Origin: Candidatus Omnitrophota bacterium
GTDB taxonomy: Bacteria; Omnitrophota; Gorgyraeia; Aquiviventales; Aquiviventaceae
Direction of reading: 5' to 3'
Length of the DNA stretch: 19,983 bases
NCBI GenBank assembly: GCA_016180605.1
Contig: JACPAW010000071.1
Coordinates: 1-19,983, forward strand
The position numbers and the translations under genes are program-made. Below the pieces are notes generated by a model. That model made no database searches. It was not told the DNA's origin and worked only from the letters and a program-made list of their open reading frames with translations. This document shows, piece after piece, positions 13,684 through 19,983 of this stretch. Each line of letters begins with the position of its first letter. Position 1 is the stretch's first letter.

Positions 13684-14604
13684 ATGGCGAATGAAACGGT
13701 GTTTCGGCGCTATCACGGCAACCCGATTATTACCGCAAAGGCGGTTCCTCGGGCCAATAGCATTCATAATAGCGCTGTAGTTGAATTTGGTACCGGTTAT
13801 GCCGGGGTATTTCGAGTCGATGAACAGGACATGAATTTCACGCTGCACGTGGGGCGCAGTCGTGACGGGCTGCATTGGGAAATCGATCCGCAGCGAATCA
13901 AGATGACCAGCTCAGACCCTGAAATTACAGTCACCCCGCATAGCTACGATCCAAGAATCACAAAACTGGGGGATACTTATTACGTCACCTGGTGCAACGC
14001 AGGAGCGCAAGGTCCTTGCATCGGGTTAGCGGCGACAAAGGATTTTAAAAAGTTCCGGCAGATGGAAAATCCCCTTCCTACCGCAAACCGGAACTGCGTC
14101 ATCTTTCCAAGGAAGATCAACGGAAAATATGCCATGCTCCACCGGCCTAGCGATAGAGGGCACACCCCATTCGGGGATGTTTTCTTTTCCAGCGGGCCGG
14201 ATTTAATCCATTGGGGCTGCCACCGCTTCGTGTTCGGTCCGGTAGGAGGATGGCAAGGAACCAAGGTAGGGCCTGGTCCGGTGCCCATCGAGACGCCTGA
14301 AGGTTGGCTGCTGATCTACCATGGAGTTTGGACAAGCTGCAACGGCTACCTCTATTATGCAGGTGGAGCTTTGCTGGATCTTGAGAAGCCATGGAAGGTG
14401 CGCTATCGCACCAAAGACTACCTCTTAGGGCCAAGTGAACCCTACGAGCGGATAGGGGATGTGCCTAATGTGATATTTCCCAGCTCTGCTGTTCTCCTAG
14501 GTAAGACCCTTCGGCTTTATTATGGTTGCGCGGACACGTGCATTTCCGTGGCGGAAGCCAACTTAGATGAACTAGTTAAGTTCATTAAGACTCATAGTTT
14601 TTAA
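13684..14604 (+). CDS. GH130-family glycoside phosphorylase/hydrolase
   Basis: This is 306 residues preceded by a GAGGTGAAGGA Shine-Dalgarno. The five-bladed propeller pattern of GH130 is visible: a start of YHGNPIITAKA, GRSRDGLHWEI (about 57-67), SYDPRITKLGDTYYVTW (about 87-103; the Asp of DPR is the family's likely general acid), LHRPSDR, GGWQGTKVGPGPVPIETPEGWLLIYHG and YYGCADTCISVA near the end. GH130 enzymes mostly phosphorolyse or hydrolyse beta-mannosides, giving alpha-mannose 1-phosphate plus a shorter sugar. No signal peptide, so it should be cytoplasmic and act on imported oligosaccharides. It is the first gene of the sugar cluster. Whether it is a phosphorylase or a hydrolase depends on phosphate-binding residues that I cannot assign from sequence alone. 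Confidence 0.88.
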   Translation: MANETVFRRYHGNPIITAKAVPRANSIHNSAVVEFGTGYAGVFRVDEQDMNFTLHVGRSRDGLHWEIDPQRIKMTSSDPEITVTPHSYDPRITKLGDTYYVTWCNAGAQGPCIGLAATKDFKKFRQMENPLPTANRNCVIFPRKINGKYAMLHRPSDRGHTPFGDVFFSSGPDLIHWGCHRFVFGPVGGWQGTKVGPGPVPIETPEGWLLIYHGVWTSCNGYLYYAGGALLDLEKPWKVRYRTKDYLLGPSEPYERIGDVPNVIFPSSAVLLGKTLRLYYGCADTCISVAEANLDELVKFIKTHSF

Positions 14605-14628
14605 CCTCTTTTGACTTTATAAAATTGT

Positions 14629-14657
14629 TTGACAAGGTTGACACCGTCTCATACACT
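14629..14657 (+). promoter_or_regulatory. Sigma70-type promoter, near-leaderless start of sugar operon
   Basis: A consensus TTGACA (14629-14634), exactly 17 bases, then TACACT (14652-14657) lie nine bases before the ATG at 14667. The predicted 5' leader is about three bases and no Shine-Dalgarno is present. This excludes the in-frame TTG at 14625 as a start. Confidence 0.65.
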
Positions 14658-14666
14658 AAAAACGCA

Positions 14667-15698
14667 ATGCCGGTACGGATTGCACTCATTGGGTGCGGCA
14701 AAGTGACGGAACGCATTGCTTTGCCACAACTAGCAACCTGCCAAGATGCTCAGGTGGCTTCGCTCGTTGACATAGATCGATCGGCAGCCATAGAAATGGC
14801 CGATAAGCTTAAGATCGATCGCCGTAGAGTTTGGACGGATTGGAAACAAATGCTACGGGATGCTGAAGTCGATGCGGTGGCCGTAAACCTTCCCAATGCG
14901 CTTCACGCGGAAGTTGCGGTTGCCGCTCTTGAGGCTCGCAAACATGTGCTGGTGGAAAAGCCCATCGCCACCACTTTGGCCGATGCCGATGCGATGATCC
15001 GGGCTTCGCGAATCTATAAAAAGGTGCTGATGGTGGATCAAACCCAGCGATTCCATCCGGTTCATGAGCTGGCTCATGAACTTCTTGGACAAGGTAAGCT
15101 TGGAAAGGTGGGGGATTTAAGCGGTCGCCTTGGGCATGCCGGTCCTGAATATTGGTCTGGCAAGCGCAAAAGTTGGCTGGTGGATCCGGTACAGTCCGGG
15201 GGAGGCGCGCTCATGGACGTTGGCATCCACATCCTGGATCTTTTGAGATGGTTGTCTGGGAAAGAAGTGCGCCGGGTGTGTTGCCAAACCAAAACCCTTG
15301 AAAAACAGGTTCCCGTTGAGGACAACGCAAAGGTCTTGTTGGAATTTACAGATGGTGCCATTGGGTCTTTCGAGGCCAGTTGGACTGCGCGTCCTTATGA
15401 AGTGACGACGCGTTTCTACGGAAGGGAAGGTACCCTTTGCACCACACTGGATGCACCGCGTCCCTTGGTTATCCGATACGCCAAGCAGGATGAAGACCCG
15501 AATCATTTAAAGGGCGAAGAGGACCCTTCGATTCCATCCGCCAGCCGGAGGGGAGGGGCTTACTCCTGTTTTATCCAGTGCGTGCAAGAAGGGAAAGCCG
15601 CTGCCGTATCGGGGGAAGATGCCCGGGCGAGTTTAGAGGTGATCTTGGCGGCATATGCTTCGGTTAAGTCGGGAGGGTGGATTGAGCTACCGCAGTAA
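14667..15698 (+). CDS. Gfo/Idh/MocA-family oxidoreductase
   Basis: This is 343 residues. It has an N-terminal Rossmann fold with the IGCGKVTER dinucleotide loop (8-16), VDID after the second strand (34-37), NLPNALHAEVA (74-84), and the family's catalytic-site EKPIA (97-101). DQTQRFHP follows in the catalytic region, and the C-terminal sheet contains GGGALMDVGIHILDLLRWL with the conserved Asp/His. These enzymes oxidise or epimerise sugars and cyclitols with NAD(P). The ATG at 14667 was preferred because the promoter ends nine bases before it. A predicted TIM-barrel isomerase follows by nine bases, a common pairing in sugar-derivative catabolism. The substrate is not determined; a keto-sugar or sugar acid linked to the nearby transporter is likely. 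Confidence 0.9.
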   Translation: MPVRIALIGCGKVTERIALPQLATCQDAQVASLVDIDRSAAIEMADKLKIDRRRVWTDWKQMLRDAEVDAVAVNLPNALHAEVAVAALEARKHVLVEKPIATTLADADAMIRASRIYKKVLMVDQTQRFHPVHELAHELLGQGKLGKVGDLSGRLGHAGPEYWSGKRKSWLVDPVQSGGGALMDVGIHILDLLRWLSGKEVRRVCCQTKTLEKQVPVEDNAKVLLEFTDGAIGSFEASWTARPYEVTTRFYGREGTLCTTLDAPRPLVIRYAKQDEDPNHLKGEEDPSIPSASRRGGAYSCFIQCVQEGKAAAVSGEDARASLEVILAAYASVKSGGWIELPQ

Positions 15699-15706
15699 GG
15701 GCCAAG

Positions 15707-16507
15707 ATGATTTCAGTAGGGTGTTGCAGCTGGTCGTATCATCGGTCTCTTGAAGCCAAGCGCATTCATTTTGAGGATTGGCTTCGCCTCTGTTCGAATG
15801 AACTGCGCGTCAACGGGGTAGACATTATTGCCGAGCATATGCCTACGCAAACGAAATCTTACTGGCTGGATACGAAGAAGCGATGCACGGATTACCAGCT
15901 TACGGTCGTTTGCCTCTCACCCAGCAATAATTTTGGCAAGCCCACCGCGCTGCAGCGGCAAAGGGAAGTCAGTCGCGTGAAACGCTGGATCGATGCGGCA
16001 TCTATCTTGGGAGCCCCGCGCCTGCGCATTTTCGCAGGCTGGCCCCCGCCAGGAAAAGCGAAGCTTCTCTGGCCTGCGATGAGGCGCTGCATATCGCAAG
16101 TCGCTGCCACCGCTGCCCAGGCAGGAGTAACCCTGGTCGTTGAGCCGCATAACCATGGCGGTTTTCTCTCCACATCCGAAACTACCTTATCCCTCATCCG
16201 TGAGCTTGATTCTCCATGGGTTCGCATCAACCTGGATACCGGAAATTACCTCGATCGGGATCTCTATTCAGGGCTTAATGCTTCTTTACCGTACACCTCT
16301 CATGTGGTTGCCAAGATTCATCGCTTAGGTCCGGATGGCGAGGAGGAGGGCATCGACTACGGAAGAGTTTTTGCTTTATTGTCACGCCATCGCTATCATG
16401 GATTCGTAACGGTGGAATACGAGGGCCAAGAAGATGAATTTCGGCAGGTTGCCCAGGCTATCGCGATGATCCGTCGCCACGCGGCTGCTAGCAAGCACTG
16501 GCCATGA
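15707..16507 (+). CDS. Sugar phosphate isomerase/epimerase-like TIM-barrel protein
   Basis: This is 266 residues of the xylose-isomerase-like (AP endonuclease 2) superfamily. It starts SVGCCSWSYH, then NGVDIIAEHMP, APRLRIFAG (about 104-112), VTLVVEPHNHGG with a metal-ligand Glu, VRINLDTGNY with a metal-ligand Asp and VVAKIHRLG with a His. It ends with YHGFVTVEYEG, whose Glu is the last usual ligand. Cytoplasmic; it probably isomerises or epimerises the product of the adjacent Gfo/Idh/MocA enzyme. It begins nine bases after that gene and overlaps the first permease by four (ATGA), so all are translated together. No clear Shine-Dalgarno precedes it. Confidence 0.88.
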   Translation: MISVGCCSWSYHRSLEAKRIHFEDWLRLCSNELRVNGVDIIAEHMPTQTKSYWLDTKKRCTDYQLTVVCLSPSNNFGKPTALQRQREVSRVKRWIDAASILGAPRLRIFAGWPPPGKAKLLWPAMRRCISQVAATAAQAGVTLVVEPHNHGGFLSTSETTLSLIRELDSPWVRINLDTGNYLDRDLYSGLNASLPYTSHVVAKIHRLGPDGEEEGIDYGRVFALLSRHRYHGFVTVEYEGQEDEFRQVAQAIAMIRRHAAASKHWP

Positions 16508-17391
16508 AGCGACGCGCGGAATCCACGGCCATCGTTTACGTTTTTGTCGCACCCGCCGTTATCCTTTTTACCATTTTCACCTTCCTGCCGCTATTTGCTT
16601 CCCTTTATTTGAGTTTCACCGAGTACAACGTCATTCATCCTCCTCAGTGGGTTGGCCTAAAAAACTTTACAGAACTTCTGTTCCATGACCCCCGCTTCTG
16701 GAAAGCCCTTCGCAATACCCTCTGCTATGTCGTCGGAGTAGTTCCCATCGGAATTGCCACCGCTTTGCTTTTAGCAGCGGCACTGGAAGAACTCGCAAGA
16801 GGCAAGCAGCTTTTTAAAGTGCTTTACTTCATCCCCACCGTCACTTCGGTAGTTGCCATTGCTGCCGTGTGGAAGTGGCTTTTCGCCGGAGAAAAGTACG
16901 GTTTGATCAACTACGCGCTCATTCAGCTGGGTTTGCAGCCCATCGACTGGCTTCTTTCTCCCCGGTGGATTTTGCCGGCGATCATGATCATGAGCATTTG
17001 GGCAGGTCTTGGCTACAACATGGTTTTCTTTTCGGCCGGCATTTCCACCATTCCCCAAGCCCTCTATGAGGCGGCAAAAGTGGACGGTGCCAATTGGTGG
17101 GGCAGATTCTGGCACGTTACCGTTCCCATGCTGCGGCCCACCCTGGTCTTCGTCGTGGTGATGGCGGTCATCAGTTCTTTCCAGATATTTGACCAAGTTT
17201 ATATCATGACATCCGGAACAGGAGAGGGAATCGGCGGCGTTCTGGATAGCGGGTTGACCCTGGTTTCCTACCTTTATGAGCAGGGGTTCGTTCAATTCCA
17301 CATGGGCTACGCTTCGGCAATTGCCTACTTGATTTTCGGGTGCGTGTTTGGCTTGACGTTGGTGAACATTCGGATGCTGCGATCCCAATGA
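16504..17391 (+). CDS. ABC sugar transporter permease, MalF/UgpA type
   Basis: This is 295 residues with six hydrophobic segments beginning VYVFVAPAVILFTIFTFLP, as in carbohydrate ABC permeases of the CUT1 group. The cytoplasmic EAA loop is EAAKVDGANWWGRFWHVTVP (189-208), the site that docks on the ATPase. It starts inside the end of the isomerase gene (ATGA) and its stop overlaps the next permease in the same way. The two permeases should form a heterodimer in the inner membrane. The ATPase and the solute-binding protein are not in the window; CUT1 systems often share a distant ATPase, but the binding protein is usually adjacent. Confidence 0.93.
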   Translation: MKRRAESTAIVYVFVAPAVILFTIFTFLPLFASLYLSFTEYNVIHPPQWVGLKNFTELLFHDPRFWKALRNTLCYVVGVVPIGIATALLLAAALEELARGKQLFKVLYFIPTVTSVVAIAAVWKWLFAGEKYGLINYALIQLGLQPIDWLLSPRWILPAIMIMSIWAGLGYNMVFFSAGISTIPQALYEAAKVDGANWWGRFWHVTVPMLRPTLVFVVVMAVISSFQIFDQVYIMTSGTGEGIGGVLDSGLTLVSYLYEQGFVQFHMGYASAIAYLIFGCVFGLTLVNIRMLRSQ

Positions 17392-18224
17392 AAGCGGCTG
17401 CGATATCCGTCAACTGGCGAAAAGCGCTCATCATCGTAGTTCTCTTGCTCGGCGCTCTGGCCATGACCTTGCCTTATTACTGGATGATCCTCTCCTCCCT
17501 TAAACCCCCCGAGGAGCTTTATACTTATCCTCCCCGGTTCTACGTGCAGCATCCGACCATAAAGCCCTACCGAGAGCTGTTTATGCTCTTACCTATGGCG
17601 CGCAGCCTTTTTAATAGCTTGTTCGTTGCTTCTATGGTGACGGTAAGCAACATGCTCTTTGGCTCGATGGCAGGCTACGCCTTTGCCAAGCTGCGATTCC
17701 CGGGCAGGGATCTGATCTTTCTGGCTTTGATCTCATCCATGATGATTCCCTGGCAGGTTTTTTTGATCCCTGGGTTCATGATTGTCAAACACTTAGGATG
17801 GCTGGATACGTTCTGGGCGCTGATCATTCCAAACCTGGCGATGCCGTTTGGGATTTTTCTGTGTCGGCAATACATTATGAGCATTCCCGATGGGCTGATT
17901 GAAGCAGCCCGCTTGGATGGTTATAACGAACTGGGGATTTACTGGAGAGTGATTTTGCCTTTATTAAGGCCCGCCCTTGCGACTTTGGCGATCTTTACTT
18001 TTCTTTCCCAGTGGAACAGCTTCGTTTGGCCTTTGATCGTTACCCAGTCAAGCCAGATGCGGACGGTTCCTCTTATCATCGCAGTACTCAACGGACAGTT
18101 CGGGGCCAACTTTGCCATGGTCATGGCCGGTGCTTTTGTCGTCATGCTGCCTATGCTGATCGTTTTTCTTCTCTTCCAAAGACAGTTTATCAAGGGTGTT
18201 TTCCTTACCTCTATTCGAGAATAG
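17388..18224 (+). CDS. ABC sugar transporter permease, MalG/UgpE type
   Basis: This is 278 residues from the ATG at 17388, which overlaps the previous stop (ATGA); an earlier in-frame GTG at 17340 lies inside the upstream gene and is not preferred. It starts with a hydrophobic segment (LIIVVLLLGALAMTLPYYWM) followed by SLKPPEELYTYPP, a usual MalG-type stretch. Further segments lead to the EAA loop EAARLDGYNELGIYWRVILP (172-191). It ends QFIKGVFLTSIRE, like typical family members (RQFIRGLTSGAVKG). It is the partner of the preceding permease for uptake of an oligosaccharide or sugar derivative. Confidence 0.93.
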   Translation: MKAAAISVNWRKALIIVVLLLGALAMTLPYYWMILSSLKPPEELYTYPPRFYVQHPTIKPYRELFMLLPMARSLFNSLFVASMVTVSNMLFGSMAGYAFAKLRFPGRDLIFLALISSMMIPWQVFLIPGFMIVKHLGWLDTFWALIIPNLAMPFGIFLCRQYIMSIPDGLIEAARLDGYNELGIYWRVILPLLRPALATLAIFTFLSQWNSFVWPLIVTQSSQMRTVPLIIAVLNGQFGANFAMVMAGAFVVMLPMLIVFLLFQRQFIKGVFLTSIRE

Positions 18225-18237
18225 CGTTGCCATTAGG

Positions 18238-19983
18238 ATGAAAAAAGCTAACCACCAAAACTCAACTTATAAAATGTTCAACTTTAGAGGGGTCTGGATG
18301 CTTGCAGCGGCAAGTTTCCTCTGTTTTGGGGCGGGGAATGTGGTCGCAGAAGTCCACCTGGAAGAGGTCCAGGCAAAGGAATCCGTCATTAAGTTATTCG
18401 AACGGTTAGAATTGACTACCCGTGTGACAGGAGCCATAAAAAATCCGTACGATTTCCATGAAGTTTCCCTCGAAGCCACGTTCTTTCCTCCTCATGGCCA
18501 GCCGGTAACGGTGCACGGGTTCTACTACGAGCCCTTCGAGCGGATTACGAAAGGGACGGCGAGTATCATTCAACCCTCCGGAAAACCGGTTTGGAAGGTC
18601 CGTTTTACTCCAACCCAAACAGGCCGCTGGTCGTACCGCTTGCGCCTCATCCATGCCAGCGGAGTACAGACGCGCGAAGGCGCCCCCTTTCTGGTGGTGC
18701 CCTCTTCCCATCGCGGTTTCGTCCGATTCAACGCAAAGCAAGGCAACTTCCATTTTGATACCGGAGAGTCCTTCATTCCCATTGGAGAGAATCTCTGTTG
18801 GGCGCCCAGCGGTAATGCGATTGAGTCCTATACCAAGTGGTTCAATGCGCTTAAGCGCAACCGGGCCAATTACATCCGGGTGTGGATGGCTCCCTGGCTG
18901 TTGCGGTTGGAAACAAAAGAAACTGGCGTAGGCCGGTATGACCAGCAGCGGGCATGGTTGCTGGATACCTTGCTGGAACAAAGCCAGGAGGCGGGGATTT
19001 TTTGGCAACTGTGCCTGCTCAACCACGGTAGCTTTAGCAGAAGCCAGGACGCGGATTGGCACAACAATCCCTACAATGAACAGCTAGGAGGCATGTGTCG
19101 GTCTCCGGATGAGTTCCTCACGGATCCCCGCGCCAAGACGATGTTCGAGCGCTCTTTACGCTACATCACGAATCGGTGGGGCCATAGCACTCAGCTTATG
19201 ATGTGGGAGTTGTTCAATGAAGGCGATTTTGGTGAGTTTAAGATCGATCATCTCTCAGGGTGGTTAAAGGATATGAGCCGTTTTCTGCGAAGTATCGATG
19301 GACAGCAGCGTCCGATTACCACCAGCTTCCACCACGAATCGGCGGAAGATGTTTGGCAGCTTTCCACAATCGATAATGTCCAGCTGCATCTCTACGACCA
19401 GCGGGATTTGACCGCTGCCTTCGATCCTAAGGTTCATGAAGTGCGGCAAGCCTTCCAAAAGCCGGTCTTTCTCGGGGAGTTCGGATGGATTCCTGATGTC
19501 ATGCGCAAATTCGATGATATCGGGGTTCATTTCCACGAAGGACTGTGGTCCAGTTTGATGGCAGGGGCTGCAGGCAGTGCCTTGATCTGGTACTGGGACA
19601 GCTATGTCTACCCCTTCCACCTGGAAAGGCATTTCAAAGGGCTTGAGGCATTTTGGCGGGGGGAGCAGATTGGCAACCACACGCAACGGCTGGAAGTAGT
19701 CCTTTCGAATGAGCGGTTGGCAGGCTTGGGGCTTGGCAACAATAAGCGCATCTATCTTTGGATTAAGAATCGCGAGCATAATATCGACCAATATGTCGCT
19801 TACCGTACCGAACAGGCCAAGCAGCAGTTGCGGAAAGCGCGAGGGGAAAAAGTGACCCCGGTTACCTACGCGCCTTCTGCCATCGATGGGGCGACAGCCG
19901 TCATCAAGGGTTTAGGATGGATGGGGCGTTACCGGGTGGAGTGGTGGGACCCTTACCGCGGCCGGATTATTGCCCAGGGAATC
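18238..19983 (+). CDS. Secreted DUF5060/GH5-like glycoside hydrolase, 3' partial
   Basis: The frame is open from the ATG at 18238 to the right edge (582 codons, no stop). A signal peptide ends near NVVA-EVHL (about residues 18-38). Residues about 45-160 form a beta domain (NPYDFHEVSLEATFFPP, PVWKVRFTPTQTGRWSYRLR) typical of DUF5060. A GH5-like (clan GH-A) barrel follows: FIPIGENLCW, NYIRVWMAPW, MMWELFNEGDF with the acid/base Glu about 328, and PVFLGEFGW with the nucleophile Glu about 414. A C-terminal beta domain begins before the edge. Retaining hydrolysis of a beta-linked polysaccharide outside the cytoplasm is expected; which glycan is unknown. It follows the transporter genes by 13 bases, consistent with making the oligosaccharides they import. 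Confidence 0.88.
   Translation, partial: MKKANHQNSTYKMFNFRGVWMLAAASFLCFGAGNVVAEVHLEEVQAKESVIKLFERLELTTRVTGAIKNPYDFHEVSLEATFFPPHGQPVTVHGFYYEPFERITKGTASIIQPSGKPVWKVRFTPTQTGRWSYRLRLIHASGVQTREGAPFLVVPSSHRGFVRFNAKQGNFHFDTGESFIPIGENLCWAPSGNAIESYTKWFNALKRNRANYIRVWMAPWLLRLETKETGVGRYDQQRAWLLDTLLEQSQEAGIFWQLCLLNHGSFSRSQDADWHNNPYNEQLGGMCRSPDEFLTDPRAKTMFERSLRYITNRWGHSTQLMMWELFNEGDFGEFKIDHLSGWLKDMSRFLRSIDGQQRPITTSFHHESAEDVWQLSTIDNVQLHLYDQRDLTAAFDPKVHEVRQAFQKPVFLGEFGWIPDVMRKFDDIGVHFHEGLWSSLMAGAAGSALIWYWDSYVYPFHLERHFKGLEAFWRGEQIGNHTQRLEVVLSNERLAGLGLGNNKRIYLWIKNREHNIDQYVAYRTEQAKQQLRKARGEKVTPVTYAPSAIDGATAVIKGLGWMGRYRVEWWDPYRGRIIAQGI

Noticed and set aside
15061..15085. Nine-base inverted repeat (TTCATGAG / CTCATGAA region)
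   Set aside because: It is inside the oxidoreductase gene and is explained by a repeated His-Glu-Leu codon pattern; no regulatory context.
16771..17388. 205-codon minus-strand open frame
   Set aside because: It is antisense to the MalF-type permease, is rich in His and Asn as expected of a shadow frame, and has no start signals.
18406..19791. Long minus-strand open frames inside the last gene (18406-19062, 19264-19791)
   Set aside because: They are antisense shadows of the plus-strand DUF5060/GH5-like gene, which has a signal peptide and both catalytic Glu motifs.

Overview
The window is about 20 kb of mid-GC DNA, densely coded, from what looks like a diderm (Gram-negative-type) bacterium. 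It encodes an outer-membrane beta-barrel protein, Sec-exported proteins and PilZ-type c-di-GMP receptors. I cannot place it to a phylum. The mix of a mannose-6-phosphate-isomerase-like protein, GH130, a DUF5060/GH5-like enzyme, leaderless promoters and a TGTCCCC palindrome is compatible with little-cultured groups such as Verrucomicrobiota or Omnitrophota, but that is a guess.

Layout. (1) 1-3837: a very large, unrecognised multi-pass membrane protein, cut by the window edge. Its N-terminal part lies in another frame, joined at a probable frameshift near 445, and contains a perfect 20-bp inverted repeat. (2) 3856-5849: two consecutive PilZ proteins, then a ROK-family sugar kinase with no canonical start codon. 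(3) 5793-7145, minus: a phosphomannose-isomerase-like protein whose 3' end overlaps the kinase. (4) 7146-7691: an intergenic region holding two tandem structured RNA leaders, each with its own promoter and intrinsic terminator. (5) 7692-13128: a secreted major-subunit-like protein, two paralogous minor-subunit-like proteins, a PapD/DUF916-like chaperone and a 910-residue outer-membrane protein. (6) 13131-13373, minus: a small secreted protein behind a third copy of the same RNA family. (7) 13684-end: a glycan-use cluster of GH130, Gfo/Idh/MocA dehydrogenase, sugar isomerase, two ABC permeases and a DUF5060/GH5-like secreted hydrolase running off the window.

How it may fit together. The five genes 7692-13128 look like a chaperone/usher-type surface-fibre system without a recognisable classical usher. 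The three RNA leaders share the order GCAAA, hairpin, (G)AC, hairpin, hairpin, GCAAAG, and two of them end in a block close to CTGCCGAA inside a terminator. Those blocks recall the c-di-GMP-I (GEMM) riboswitch, but two extra hairpins interrupt the core. With PilZ genes close by, a c-di-GMP-controlled surface structure is a testable hypothesis. A different, cloverleaf-shaped leader (8435-8576) pairs the ribosome-binding site and start codon of the second subunit gene into its closing helix.

The sugar genes suggest uptake and breakdown of a mannose-containing or similar beta-glycan. The substrate is inferred from families only.
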